Shown piece by piece: positions 51,401 through 63,000 of a stretch of 64,000 nt of DNA (positions within the stretch are counted from its first letter, which is position 1; each line of letters opens with the position of its first letter). The notes beneath the pieces are model-generated. The model was given only the letters and a program-made list of their open reading frames with translations, was not told the DNA's origin and did not search any database. A program made the position numbers and the translations under genes. The stretch comes from Punica granatum (Eukaryota > Streptophyta > Magnoliopsida > Myrtales > Lythraceae), in NCBI RefSeq assembly GCF_007655135.1, contig NC_045133.1, positions 25,083,845 through 25,147,844 of the forward strand, given 5' to 3'.

Positions 51401-52934
51401 GTTCCTCAAGCAAGCTGGGCAGCCAACAAGAAAAGGAATCGCCTGCAGACAAAAATAACAAACTACTCTTAATAATGTGCAAAAGAATTCTCCAAAGCAG
51501 AGACAACTATACACCGAGTACATGTTTAAGGCAAAGAAGGCCATCCTCTGTTCAACTGATGGTGAAAGGATTATCCATTAGTCTTCAGCCTCTTAAATTG
51601 GGAGGAAAACATAAAATAAAGAATCAAGCTTGGATTCTTGTTTGTTTTATCCAACGATGATAGCTACATAACTAAGAATTTAGAACCTTACTTGTTGAAC
51701 CTGTGTCCTTAAGGTGTCAAACTGAGCTTCTGTACAACAGACGTTGCCAGTAATTGTGGGACACAAACTTTGTATCTTCGATGAAAGCAAATCATCCGGC
51801 TGAAAATGAAGTAAAAACATATCCATTAGATATAAATCACGTTAATCAGCAAAAGATGGTCATGTCCACAAAGATCGGTCATTGCATTGAAGTGGACAAC
51901 TACGGATGTTCTGGCAAAATAATCAGTTAACGGACCAGCAGGTTCTTGTGGCACATACCTTCACAGATGGGGTACCATAAGGGCAATTCAATACTTTTCC
52001 ATCTGACCGAGCTCCGCAAATGTCATACATAGCACAATATTCTTCGGAGTGCCGTTCCCTGAATAAGTCAAAAGTTCAAAAACCGTATCGGTTCTCAAGT
52101 CAAATGTCGCAGCAGGAGAATATATTTAATCCACTTCCACCATTTTCTTTTTATAGCAAAGCTTGCTACATGTTACTTGTAATATGCAGCCATCAGGCAG
52201 ATTTTTCTCGATTAGCAGCACAAGCGCATTGAAATCTCACCTTGCAGTGCCATTTGCTGTCAGAAGGAACCGTGTATTTGACCTCTCTGTACCGACAGCC
52301 GATACCGCTAGTAAAACCTTCAATCACAAGATGACACCGAGATTCAGTACAATTCAGTAAACTCGAAGAGCGCACAATTCAAACCGGCCGCCTTTGTCCT
52401 AAAAGCGGAATGAATAACAGCAGCAGATGACACGCTGAGACCATACGTAAGCTCCAAAGAGGACTCTGCCACCAAATTTCATAAAAAATGTTCATAATTG
52501 TCATTATTGGAGACGGTGCTCCTCTTCTGCCGATCGTGAAAACAGAGCAACAGATGCCACTGAAAATCTCCAAAATCTCAGCTCGCGCTTCATGTTAGAA
52601 AGTAAACTCAGCTAACTCGTCTCGTCTAGAGAGAGAGAGGAGAGAGAGAGAGAGTAGATGGCCAACTCCACAGGACAGACTCTCGTAAACTCATATCCAA
52701 GTTCAGCAAGCAACTACAACCGGAATATCACCTTCCACCGGACACTTTCCGATCAAAAACCACGTTCACGAACCAATTCAATCGCAAAAAAAAACCGACG
52801 AACGAGAAGCAAAATCAAATTTCCAGAGCAACAGAAAAACGAGCAGGAGAGAACAACAATTCTGGCGGCCAGCTCCTTGCCTGGAACAGAGAGACGAGCC
52901 AGAAGAACCTCACTGCGGCGCCGACGAGCTCCAT
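39403..52934 (-). CDS. NPC1: NPC1-type intracellular sterol transporter
   Basis: Multi-pass membrane protein related to Niemann-Pick C1, moving sterols and sphingolipids at endosomal/vacuolar membranes. Thirty-nine exons close in frame (1307 residues): 52934-52881, 52317-52241, 52058-51959, 51799-51692, 51442-51326, 50907-50757, 50310-50063, 49936-49751, 49031-48955, 48876-48759, 48282-48199, 47882-47787, 47661-47560, 47131-47063, 46607-46512, 46429-46322, 46138-46025, 45899-45816, 45678-45550, 45389-45191, 45063-44920, 44809-44766, 44117-44034, 43926-43858, 43749-43673, 43135-43066, 42515-42366, 41961-41896, 41727-41583, 41465-41401, 41306-41241, 41053-40960, 40778-40742, 40599-40542, 40398-40288, 39986-39919, 39826-39760, 39673-39605, 39525-39403. 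[18 protein letters not shown] begins a signal peptide. A Cys-rich N-terminal sterol-binding domain follows ([27 protein letters not shown]), then the sterol-sensing domain (about 636-810). Intron 1 has a GC donor; the first exon is the least certain. Confidence 0.95.
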
Positions 52935-53060
52935 TGCAGCGAGCTTCACCAAGGGAGGAGTTCTGACAGTGGAGAAGCTATCCGCAGCTGTTTCCGAGCA
53001 GTCATAAGGGATGAGAGAGAGAGAGAGAGAGAAGAAGAGTGAGTGACGGAGACCGAGGAG

Positions 53061-53068
53061 TATTTATA
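53061..53068 (-). promoter_or_regulatory. TATA box of the NPC1 gene
   Basis: TATAAATA on the minus strand, 127 bases upstream of the proposed start codon at 52934, followed downstream by GA/CT tracts (about 53007-53030 and 52627-52652). The spacing supports the chosen first exon. Confidence 0.65.
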
Positions 53069-53129
53069 GCGCGCAGAGCGGAGGAGCAGATTCTCCAGGC
53101 GTCAAAATTTTGACAACGACTCACCGGTT

Positions 53130-54739
53130 TTCATGGACAGTATATAAATCCGTGGGAATTAGCGAGCAGGACATTGGACTTATTTTTACGAATATGCCCC
53201 TTGCTTTCGGTTAGTTTGTCGGGGGTGGGTGGGTGGGTAAAAGCATTCCCTTTGAGCCTCGTGCGCTGTTTTTTTCCCGGGAGAGCGGGCAAATGCATTA
53301 TTGGGCGGGGCTGTTTTGGTAATTTCATAATTACGTGGGACTTTATATATAGTAGATCAGTAGATGATTTATAGATGGAGATTTTAGCACATTTGCATTT
53401 TCAAAAACCTCTTGATTAAATCTTGTTCTTGAAATCACTTCACTTATGGATTCGCCGCAATCGACGTTGGAAATTTGAACTTACATCTATAATGACATGC
53501 CTGAGCAACATCATTGTATATGAACGAATCTTTTTTTTTTTTTGCTACAGAGGAGGCTTACGAGCATAATATAATGAAATAGAAATCATAATAGTCAATA
53601 ACGAGATACGGATAATTTTACTGCGAATATCAAACCTAGTATCTCTTAGTTATCGAGTGAGATATGCACCATTATACTACATTCTCTTTAATTATATATA
53701 GATAAAATCTTTCTTCCATGGATATAATAAGCTAAAAAAGGCTCAATAATCAAGTCAAATTGGTGCTATCGTCGTGGCACATGGTATCTTGGTCGAGTAG
53801 CGTGTGCAGCCTTTAAACCGGAACCATCGACTATTTCGAGCATGGCACTTGGGTGATTTCGTGAAAGGAATCATCAGCATGAAATCCCGCCAAAGGGTTC
53901 GGAATCTAGTGCACTTTCGAGGATGATATCTGTATCATGTATGGTTGGAATAAGTTTTGCATGCGGCATCACGCATGCTAATGAGAGGTGGAAATTAACG
54001 ATGAAAACTTTCTATATCGAATTAAACGGTATCTTTCAAGTCACGTAAGTGCTTGTAAATAGCCATCGAACGATTCTCGAGATTTCGTTACGATAGAAGA
54101 GGATTGGAATAAGAACATGTGTGGATACGGGGCTAAAATTTTGGAGGTTCACGAGTGTGTGGAGTTTGGTGAGGGAAAGGGACACATTGCCTTGGTATTA
54201 CGACTGGCTACAGTGTCTCTTACCTAAAACGATCACTTGCCCAACATCCACTAATTAATGGCGAGCTTCTGGAAGTACACTCTCAACCTGCAAAAATTCT
54301 TTCTTTCTTTCTGTTTTTTTTTTTACATTTACCAATTGTTCCATTGATAATTAACATTGCAATTATATTAAAGATTCAATTCAAGATTACATGAATATTA
54401 AAAATTCTAAATCTATTGTCCTTCGGAGTCAAATTGCCATTTATTTATTTAGTTATTGTCGGGATATGATCACATGTGACTGACAATGAAAATTCTTTAT
54501 GAAGTCAAAGATTTGGCTAAGATTAAGAATAAATCGCACATTATAATAATAAATTAACAAAAAGGAATTATAAAACATAGTGCCCCATTTGCAAACCCCA
54601 ATATATACAGAAAAAAAATATAGAAAAACTATATTCAACTGGTCGACTAATGATTATTATATATATCGAATTGCATGTAAATGGTTAATTAATATCCTCT
54701 TTGCGTGTCATGACATGAACTATGAACAGTCTCTCCGAC
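53130..54739. other. Intergenic region upstream of NPC1
   Basis: No gene is recognised. At about 53560-53760 the minus strand resembles a tRNA-derived SINE (TAGTATAATGG as A box, ACTAGGTTTGATATTCG as B box). The rest is unremarkable AT-rich sequence. Confidence 0.55.
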
Positions 54740-55309
54740 TGGGGATGGGCGGAAGGCTTGGTACGGTTTATAGTCTGAACCGTAATCCCCTATAATTTTT
54801 CGGGACAAGAATTTTACGAACTGTAACCGTAATCATAACTGAATTAGAATAATAAAACTATCTCGAAAAATAATTAGTTTTACGATTCGATTAACCGACA
54901 GAACCAATATTGAAAAATGTCATTTTAAACGAATATAAAATTATTTTTAAATTAAATTCAATTGATCAACGTATCACAAACAAACAAAAAAGTTCACTGG
55001 AGAGAGGAAATTAAAAAAGAGTACATCTAAAACTCGAACTATGAATTTATTATCTTTACCTCACGTTTTGATTTCTATTAAATTTCAAATTTCATATATA
55101 ACGTACATAATAATTTTTATAAATATATATTCGGGACGAGACAATTAACCGTAATTTTCTAATTGTAAAAACCGTTACGTCCCGTAATCAATTTTTGTTT
55201 TGAAATCCCGAAATGAATATCTTTCGGAGCCGATTAATTCGTTTTTTCGGTTCGAAACAGAATAGTTTTACGGGACGATTCGATCATCGAAATCTTATGC
55301 ACGGCCCCA
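54740..55309. mobile_element. Probable hAT-like MITE
   Basis: The left end reads TGGGGATGGGCGGAAG; the right end, reverse-complemented, reads TGGGGCCGTGCATAAG, matching at 11 of 16 positions. The interior is full of short CGG/CCG-type blocks in both orientations (TACGGTTTATAG, TTTTTCGGTTCG, ACGGGACG), typical of palindromic non-autonomous elements. Flanking 8-mers agree at only 5 of 8 positions, so the target duplication is weak or decayed. No coding frame. Confidence 0.5.
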
Positions 55310-56653
55310 CCTACAACTACAGAAACGATGCTGCTAACATGACCTTGGATTATATCACTATGTGACATCGAGATCTCAACCGTTCACTACGCGTGGGCCC
55401 GTACAGGTCCCACGTGAAGATGGTTGTGATAATCTCGTACACTGGATCTTGTTAGAATTTCCTCAACAGAAAATTGTTAGTCAATCAGTTACAATAATTC
55501 AACTCAAATCCTACATCAATTCTTATTACAGTCATTCTCGTGATGATAGACGAGACATACAAGTCAAACGAATACATACTGGTTTTTCTTTTTCTAAATA
55601 AGCTATGTTTGATTAATTTCCTTAAAGATAACTGGTAATATTATTTTTTGACTCGTAAAATTATTTTCTCGTCAGGTACATTTCTTTGTTTTGTTGAAAT
55701 ACATAATATTGTCCTTAATTGAGAAAATTTAATTCAGTCCAAAATTTTAGAGTTGTATCTACCAAAACAATATATATATATATATGTATATATATATTTA
55801 GAGTTCTATATATACATAGCTTATAAAAGGATTTCATTAGTTGGAGTATAGGCCCACAAGAAACTTGATATTAATTAATTGAACTTCATAGTATAACACA
55901 GCAACGCATGCACGTGCACGCTCTCGCCAAGTAACCAAAATATTCCAGAATCGATGTTCAGTATGACTATCCGTGCCTTTTTATTAACTATTAAGATATT
56001 TATTCTATTGTACTAATCCTATAAGTCTCAATTATAATCGAAAAAATTAATTGATCTTTTTCTACTATCTTGTCTAACAATAAATACCATACTTAAATTA
56101 ATAATTTCAATTAGAATGGATGCTTTACGACCTAGCAGAGATAACCATAATGTAAACTGAAAACATGAAAAAATGAACATCATGGCACGAGTCACCTTTA
56201 TTACATAAACAAAGAAATTAACGTTTGCAAGACCCAAAAACCAACAACAAGCTCGATATCTTCGTTCAGGCCAAACTGCAACTCCAAGGACTCATCAAAG
56301 CATGGAAAAATGAACTCAGAGCACCCGATTTTTTATTATTTATTTTTTTGCCTTGTACTATATAATAATTATTTCTTTAGGGAAAAAAAATATGAACTGT
56401 GTATTCATGCGCTTTCATGGGGTATGATTTCGCATGCTGCAGCGAATAATATGAAATGGAAGAGAGACGTTGGAGCCGCCCTCAAATCCCAAAAAAAGAA
56501 AAAACAACAGATGGAGAACTGTTTTCAATGCCTTCTTCTTTAAGCGAGCGCGACTGCATGTTGTGCTCCGAAATCTGGCCCATGTCCTCATTGCATGTCG
56601 TTTGAGGTTTAGGAGATAATATTAATTATAACAAAATTAAATTAAAATAATTA
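55310..56653. other. Intergenic region, no gene seen
   Basis: AT-rich with a (TA)n tract at about 55770-55796. Short open frames at 55362-55601 and 56310-56543 show no domain or splice context. Confidence 0.55.
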
Positions 56654-56933
56654 TCCTCCGTTTAATTTCGCAATCGTATTTTAAAATATTAATTTTAACT
56701 TTAACTCTTCTCACTACATAATAAAAATCAACTTTTCAAAGTCAAAAAAGTGAACCTCATACATAAATCCACATACAACTATATTATACTTAATTCAATT
56801 TTTAATACTAAATTCTCTCAATTATTCATTATTTTTTCACACTTTTTTCTCATAATTTAACAACATAATCATTACAAAACCCAATTAAAATCAAAACTCA
56901 ACTCTACTCAACTCTAAAACCAAACACACCAAC
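56654..56933 (+). mobile_element. Tourist/Harbinger-like MITE, second clear copy
   Basis: Aligns in order with 25182-25435: TTAATTTTAACTTTAACTC near the left, TTTTTAATACTAAATTCTC in the middle, and CTCTACTCAACTCTAAAACC near the right. TTA precedes the left end (56651-56653), but no matching TTA is seen on the right, so the right limit is approximate. Confidence 0.55.
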
Positions 56934-57070
56934 ATCTTCAATAGAATAACTTTGAATGTTGATTAAATCACAATCGAAATAATTTAATTAAGTAGTTACG
57001 AGCACTGCTATGGCGATTTTTAGGCGGATTTGGAAAATTGGGTTCCCTCTTAATTTTGTAAAATAACATA

Positions 57071-57372
57071 GAGTAAATTTCGATGACACCTCTATGGTTT
57101 ATGAAATGGCTAGCGACACATCTCCTTTCAAAAATTAGTCACATGCCGCCCCTCCTTTAGCTGACGTGGCACCAAGAGAACATTCACTTTTCCATATCAC
57201 AGAACTGCACAAATCGATCTGTTACATGATTTCTTTAACCGAATCAATTCGACCCGATTCAAGGAAAAAAAAAGTAGAAATCAGCGAAACGAGGAATTGT
57301 GTGTGGCTAATTTTGAAAGAAAAGAGTCGATGATCATTTTACAAACTATAGAGGTGTCACTGAAATTTACCC
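57071..57372. mobile_element. Mutator-like MITE
   Basis: The left end reads GAGTAAATTTCGATGACACC; the right end, reverse-complemented, reads GGGTAAATTTCAGTGACACC, and the similarity continues through CTCTATGGTTTATGAAATG / CTCTATAGTTTGTAAAATG. The nine bases before it (AATAACATA) match those after it (AATAATATA) at 8 of 9 positions, as expected for Mutator-type insertion. 302 bp, non-coding. Confidence 0.75.
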
Positions 57373-57500
57373 AATAATATATGTTTATATGTGATTCCAC
57401 TTTGTAATTTGTTATAATTAAAATATAAAGAGGAATGTTCATATTTGGTTTATTGAGATAAATTCCCAATAGATAGGTAGAATCATCAATCGATCAATTA

Positions 57501-58028
57501 TCAATTATAATATATAAAAATCAAGGCGTGTAAATGAGAAAGTGAAAACTACGAACTCTCATCTTCACGTTACATTGATATTTTGATTTCAATTCAATGA
57601 ACTTACACTATATATTTTGTTGGTGCCATATTCTCGAATTTCAATTATGTATCCATATGATTTGTATGCAATAATATATAACTAAATTTCTTGAAAAAAT
57701 TAAAAGTTCTCTCGATAATTGAAAAGAACTCCTCGATATATGTGAAATTGTTCAAATTCAATGTGCCTTATGCCTATAAATACATGACGCAAAAACTTGA
57801 TTTTTCACCAATGAAATTGTTTTCTTTAACCATTTGACTGATCTTAATGGATTTAAATTACAAGATTGTTATTGTTCGCACTTGTAATTTATATTATTTA
57901 TTAGGTTTACTTGGTAAAATATGTAATCTTTAACATACTTTTTCTTCATATCTATTATGAATTAATCACCCATTTTCAATCCTACAAAAATTGACAAAAA
58001 CCCTACCGCATGGCGGGGTATTAACTAG
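57501..58028 (+). mobile_element. Putative non-autonomous Helitron
   Basis: The left end TCAATTATAATATATAAAAA is preceded by A. The right end has a short GC hairpin (CCGC-ATG-GCGG at about 58006-58016) followed about 8 bases later by a terminal CTAG (58025-58028). TC at 5', hairpin plus CTRR at 3', and the TATAATATATAAAA-like start are Helitron marks. Against it, the base after CTAG is C rather than the usual T. No Rep/helicase frame is present. Confidence 0.5.
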
Positions 58029-58374
58029 CTTATTTAACTAGGAGGACCTGAGCATATTTCAGAAACTATTAATATGGTTCATTAATTATTGCCTTGTCAG
58101 TTGGGCAAATATGGGGGTAAATTACTCCAGAAGGACAAAAAGAATAAATTATAATAATTCGGTGCACAAGGTTTCAAAAATATTTCAATCAAGGGCACTT
58201 CATCATCTCCAGACTGAACCCGTTAGCCCAATGCTTATGTGACTTGTGATGTGTCAGTAGTTATCCAACACGCTCATCATGATAGGTCAAGTGAGACTTA
58301 CAGGATTTTTTATAATTAAAAATTATTCTAGAAAATTAGAAAATAATCAAAATAATCAAAAAATCGAGAGACAA

Positions 58375-58520
58375 AGAGGTGAAAGGGCCTCGATTATGGC
58401 GACTGCCACCCTGGCTGGGGTCAATAGTGACTCCAAAGGGTGCCGGTAATCCCAATCGGGGGTGATGGCAGGAATCGAGGCTCCACCCGTTGGAATTGGA
58501 AGAATCCGCATATTGGAGAT
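58375..58520. repeat. GC-rich repeat fragment related to the interior of 58725-59523
   Basis: Contains GGGCCTCGATTATGGCGACT, CCACCCTGGCTGGGGTC and GTGACTCCAAAGGGTGCCGG, resembling interior blocks of the foldback element to its right (GGGCCTCAATCTCGGCCATT, CACCCTGGTCGATGCCCTCTG). Probably a piece of another copy of that element family. Confidence 0.5.
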
Positions 58521-58724
58521 AGCTGATTGCCCTTGATTGAATCATTTATGAAACTTTGTGCACCCGATTGTTACAAAAAAAAAATTTCCCCAAAATGTTA
58601 CACTTCAGAAACTTTATGCCATCCCATAGTAACTAACCCCAAATATGGTTCATTAATAATTGCGTTGTCAATAGGGAATTGTCTTGTCAATTGGGCACTG
58701 CAAGGGGTAGATTTATTTCTTTTT

Positions 58725-59523
58725 GGGTTAATGACTTAAAAACAAGTATGAATTTTGACTCAATTTTCAATTTTGACACGAATTTTATTTTTTTCGTAAA
58801 AAAAGCATGAACTTTAATTTTCTTGTCATACTAGGCATCTATGCTATTTTCTATCAATTTTGCTGACTTGACGAAAAACGTTATCTGTGTGGTAAATAGT
58901 GTCATGTCACTTCAGCAAAAATTTAAAATAAATTAAAGGAAAGAAAAGAGAAAAAGGCATTAATCGAATAAAGGGTTTGCCACCGCCCCCAGTTGGAGTC
59001 GCCGGTGACCCTAAAGGGCATCGACGAGCCTAACCAGGAGAGTGGTGGACGAGATCAAGGACCTATCCGCTGAAATCGAGATAATCTTCAAATTAGGAGT
59101 TCTCCTAATTCCGACGGATAGGGCATCGATGTCGATCCTAGCCACCACCATTGAGAATTATCATGATTTCGACGAATAGGGCCTCAATCTCGGCCATTAC
59201 ACCCTGGTCGATGCCCTCTGAGGTCACTAATGACTCTAGTCGAGATTATGGTGGTTAGCCGAAGCGCTTACTCTTTCTCCGATCAAAGCATTTCTCTCTG
59301 TTTTTTATTTTTCTTTAAATTTTTATTATTTTTGTTAACATGGGGTGACATCGTTTCCATATACGCACCGTTTTTCGCCGCGTCAGCAAAATGAATGAAA
59401 AATGACACACATGCCTAACTTGACAAGAAAATCAAAATTAATGCGTTTTTTGCGAAAAAATAATGATTGTGCCAAAATTGAAAAAGTGATCAAATTTCAT
59501 ACCTTTTTTTATGTCATTAAGCT
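58725..59523. mobile_element. Foldback (long inverted-repeat) Mutator-like element
   Basis: The first about 190 bases (from TTAATGACTTAAAAACAAGT at 58728) match the reverse complement of the last about 185 (ending at 59520), with blocks such as TTTTCTTGTCA, TTTTGCTGAC and GCGAAAAAC in the same order. Direct flanks TTTCTTTTT at 58716-58724 and 59524-59532 are identical, the 9-base size of Mutator-type insertion, though of low complexity. The interior is GC-richer and partly self-complementary: AGTTGGAGTC..GTGACC..GGGCATCGAC at about 58990-59030 pairs with a block at about 59210-59245, and there is a small palindrome near 59095-59112. No transposase frame. Confidence 0.7.
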
Positions 59524-59724
59524 TTTCTTTTTTCAGAGTCTTATATTGCTCGAGAAATTAAATTTTTGGCAATTTATCAAATTAACTCTAAATTCCTTTT
59601 AATTATTACCTAAACGTAAACTGATAAACAACCCTTTTCTTTTCTTTTCTTTTTGGGTGAATAACTACTGATCAGCAACCTTAGTATTGCGTTGACGGGT
59701 GTTATGTCCATGATATGATCCGAA

Positions 59725-60018
59725 ATGAATCACAATTCTGGATTCGGTAGAGCTCGAGTAGTCCGAGATGACCTTCCCGATTGGCCTCCAATTCGAGATC
59801 CATATGGAATAACAAAACCGCTCTTGGTCCATAGAGTTCACAATACTGAAAATGCCTCGAGTGTTCAGCAAAACGCCCAAGTTACGAACCCGCAAAGCTT
59901 TCTTTCTCCCTCCGAGTTTTTGCGGAGGTCATGCGCGCATAAGGAAGTTTATCGGGGACTTCATCGGGGGAGCCGTATCTTTGTTTTAAATTTATACGAC
60001 ATAGTCCTAAATTCCTAA
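59725..60018 (+). other. Unassigned 97-codon open frame
   Basis: An open frame starting at ATG with less biased composition than the surrounding AT-rich DNA (for example DDLPDWPPIRDPYG near the start). The opposite strand is also open over part of it (59665-59895). I recognise no domain, promoter or splice sites. It could be a fragment of a transposon or organelle-derived insertion, a small exon, or chance. Not called as a gene. Confidence 0.2.
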
Positions 60019-63000
60019 TCACTTTTACCGGCTGCATCTCCCGTTTCCTCACCTACCAGGATCAACCGAGCATCGAATTCCCAACCGCAATCTTCTTATC
60101 AATATCCGATTGAAAACTTATGTATAGTCCTATCGGCCAGTTAATCTCATTTTTCATCCACCCGTTCGGTATCAAATCACGTTATGCATAGATTCTATTC
60201 CAGCAAACTAACAGAGCGATGTGTCATTTCAGCATTAATTAGGAAGGGTGACTGCACATTTTTAGTAGTTGGGACGTTGGGGAGACGAGCGCCAGTGAAA
60301 TTGAGTGAGTGGGATTAATGATGAGTTTGGGGGAGGGGTGCTGTCAATGATGGTAGGGCCCACTTGACTGAGAAGGAAAGGCAAAAAACACTATAATCAA
60401 TGATGAGATTATATGCACCTCACAGGACCTCAGATAGATCGAGAGAGATACAATTATAATTCTAGATGCCGCCGGTACGGCCGGTGAGGGTGACCTTAGT
60501 TTATCGGTGGTGGGGGCCGCCAGCCGGCGACAGCCACCGCATGCGGCCTGGAGGGGGAGCGGCGGGGAGAGAGGGGCCGGTCGGGGTTTGGCGTCAGTTA
60601 GGGCGTGATGATTGACGCTCATCCGACGTAATGATAGCTACCGGCGCCACGCCTCGATCATGCAAACAAATAAAAAAAAAAAACATTGAATTAATGGCAG
60701 CGGCATAGCATAATAAACATTGTAAAAACTGCTTAGCTAATCGAAAGCAAGATTCTCTCTGGCTCTGGCTCGTCAAAATTATTACATTATGCGCGGAAAT
60801 AATCCGATCCAGCAGCCGGAGCGTTCGCGAACCCCTCAAGAGGGACCGACGCAGGATTCGAAATTAGAGGGGGCGAATGAATAGGAAGATATTTTTCTCG
60901 AGTTAGGGAGCCAGCTAGAACGTCGTAAATTTGCTTAGAGCATCGTAATCTTAAAGGGGCACTATCGAAGATTTTACGGTCCAATAGCCAGAAAAGTTCA
61001 CACTAAACTTGGGAGAATGGCGACTTAAGTTGAGTTATGATTCCAATTTTTTATCGATTGAACTTTTATAGCTCCTTTTGCCGTTATTTTGTTTCCAAGT
61101 TTTCAAGGAGACTATGAACTCTCGACTTAGTGCACTAACGTATTACCAACCGAATTACACCTCATTGATTATTTATTCCTTTGTTCTTGTTAGACTGATG
61201 CTGTTTCTCGTAGACCGGAAAATTCGAGGCTGATCTTGGATTAATATGAATCGATAAAGTGTGTCTTTATGGTCGTGATGGCCCGTGGACGGGTCCCAGC
61301 TTGTATACTTACAATTATTCTTCGAGTATTGAATGGATTCCTATTGTGGAGGGCCAAAAGGGCAAACGGCATGGCGCGTTAATTTTTGTACGCCTTTCCT
61401 ACCACACATCATCCGATGCGCACCGCTCCTGCTGCGTACGTAACCACGTCTCCTAGCTCCAAATGCAAAGATTTGTTTCAAATGTCGAGCTTTTGTCGTA
61501 CGTCGCACGGATATATAGCTAACGTTGCTTGCATGCAGGTCCCGTCGTCATCCTCCCCATTAACGTGTTCTCACAGGCAAATCTCATAATAATAGGAATC
61601 ACCGTATTCTTTCAATAGAACCACTCTGAACCAGGTCGACCGAACAAACGCATGTTGATCCCTAAGGACTACCGATATATAGGGATGGGCTAAAACCCAT
61701 ATATATATATACACACACGCAAGGACCACATAGTTAGTTAACGTGCAGAAAGGATCTTGAAATTATATGAGAATGAAAACCCTTTTTTCAGCTTCTTTTG
61801 TCCTTTATATCTTTCTCCTTTAAGAACGTCAGATTAATGCATAAAGGGGAAGATCCAATGCAGTGAATGATTTAATATAAAGGGCTTTTTGTATATTCTT
61901 ATAATATTGTATGGAAAGTCGCCATAGTGAATTGTGGTTGAATTAGAAAGTTAATATTTGTAAATAAGGACTCGATTTGAGAAGCTGATTATGGAGAATT
62001 GATTTACACTTGCGGTGGGCAGTGAATGATTTAATATAAAGGGCTTTTTGTATATTCTTAGAATATTGTATGGGAAGTTGCCATAATAAATTGTGGTTGA
62101 ATTAGAAAGTTAATCTTTATAAGTAAGGATTTAGATCAGACAGGTGACTCGATTTGAGAAGCTGATTATGGAGAATTGATTTACACTTGCCGTGGACAGA
62201 ATAAAAACCCTTTAATATAATAGAAGATAGACAGATACATAAGTGCCGTGGTCCATATCTCTTTACAATAATTCTCTGCAAATTGTTCAGTTTGTAAATT
62301 TTGATTGATCCCATAAAGAAACAACTTACCACTATGTACAGGCCTCGGAATTATCAATCACTATATCTATACTTATAGCTTCTTCTTCTTTTTAAGGGAA
62401 GTACGTGAATATGAAACAAGAAAATAAAATTCTTAAATAACTAAAATGTAAATAAAATGTTTCAGCACTGATGATGAGAATGTATATAACTTATGAGCTT
62501 CATTTGTGATGGCACTTAACAAGATATCGATACACATACTGATTGAGCTTGACTTTCAGGGATCGAATAAAATAGTCCAATTGTAGAGAGAGCGCTCTCG
62601 ATCGGCATTCTTAATCGTGTTTTCGGGGTGCATGCATGATGCAAAAGGACTTACTAACTATAGACATCCACTCATACTCTTATCTAGTGATCATTCATTT
62701 TGCGTGCATTCTCCATCCAAATTGAAATTAGTGTTCGCTGACAATGGGGAGAGAGGCAGTCAAACTGAGTCAAACAGTGGACCGTTGATAAAATCTAATG
62801 GAAGATGATAATAAAGGCAGGCATGCAAAATCATCAATTGATGGTGTAATGATGGTCACTGTTAATAAATTTTTTTATTTTTTTTTGTTAGGAAAGATGT
62901 CGGCTAGTGATCGATGGAAGGAAGGAAGGCCTCTGCATTTCCATGTCATAATGGCCATAGACATAAAAGGGGAAAAAGCGGGAAAAAGTTGACATTAATC

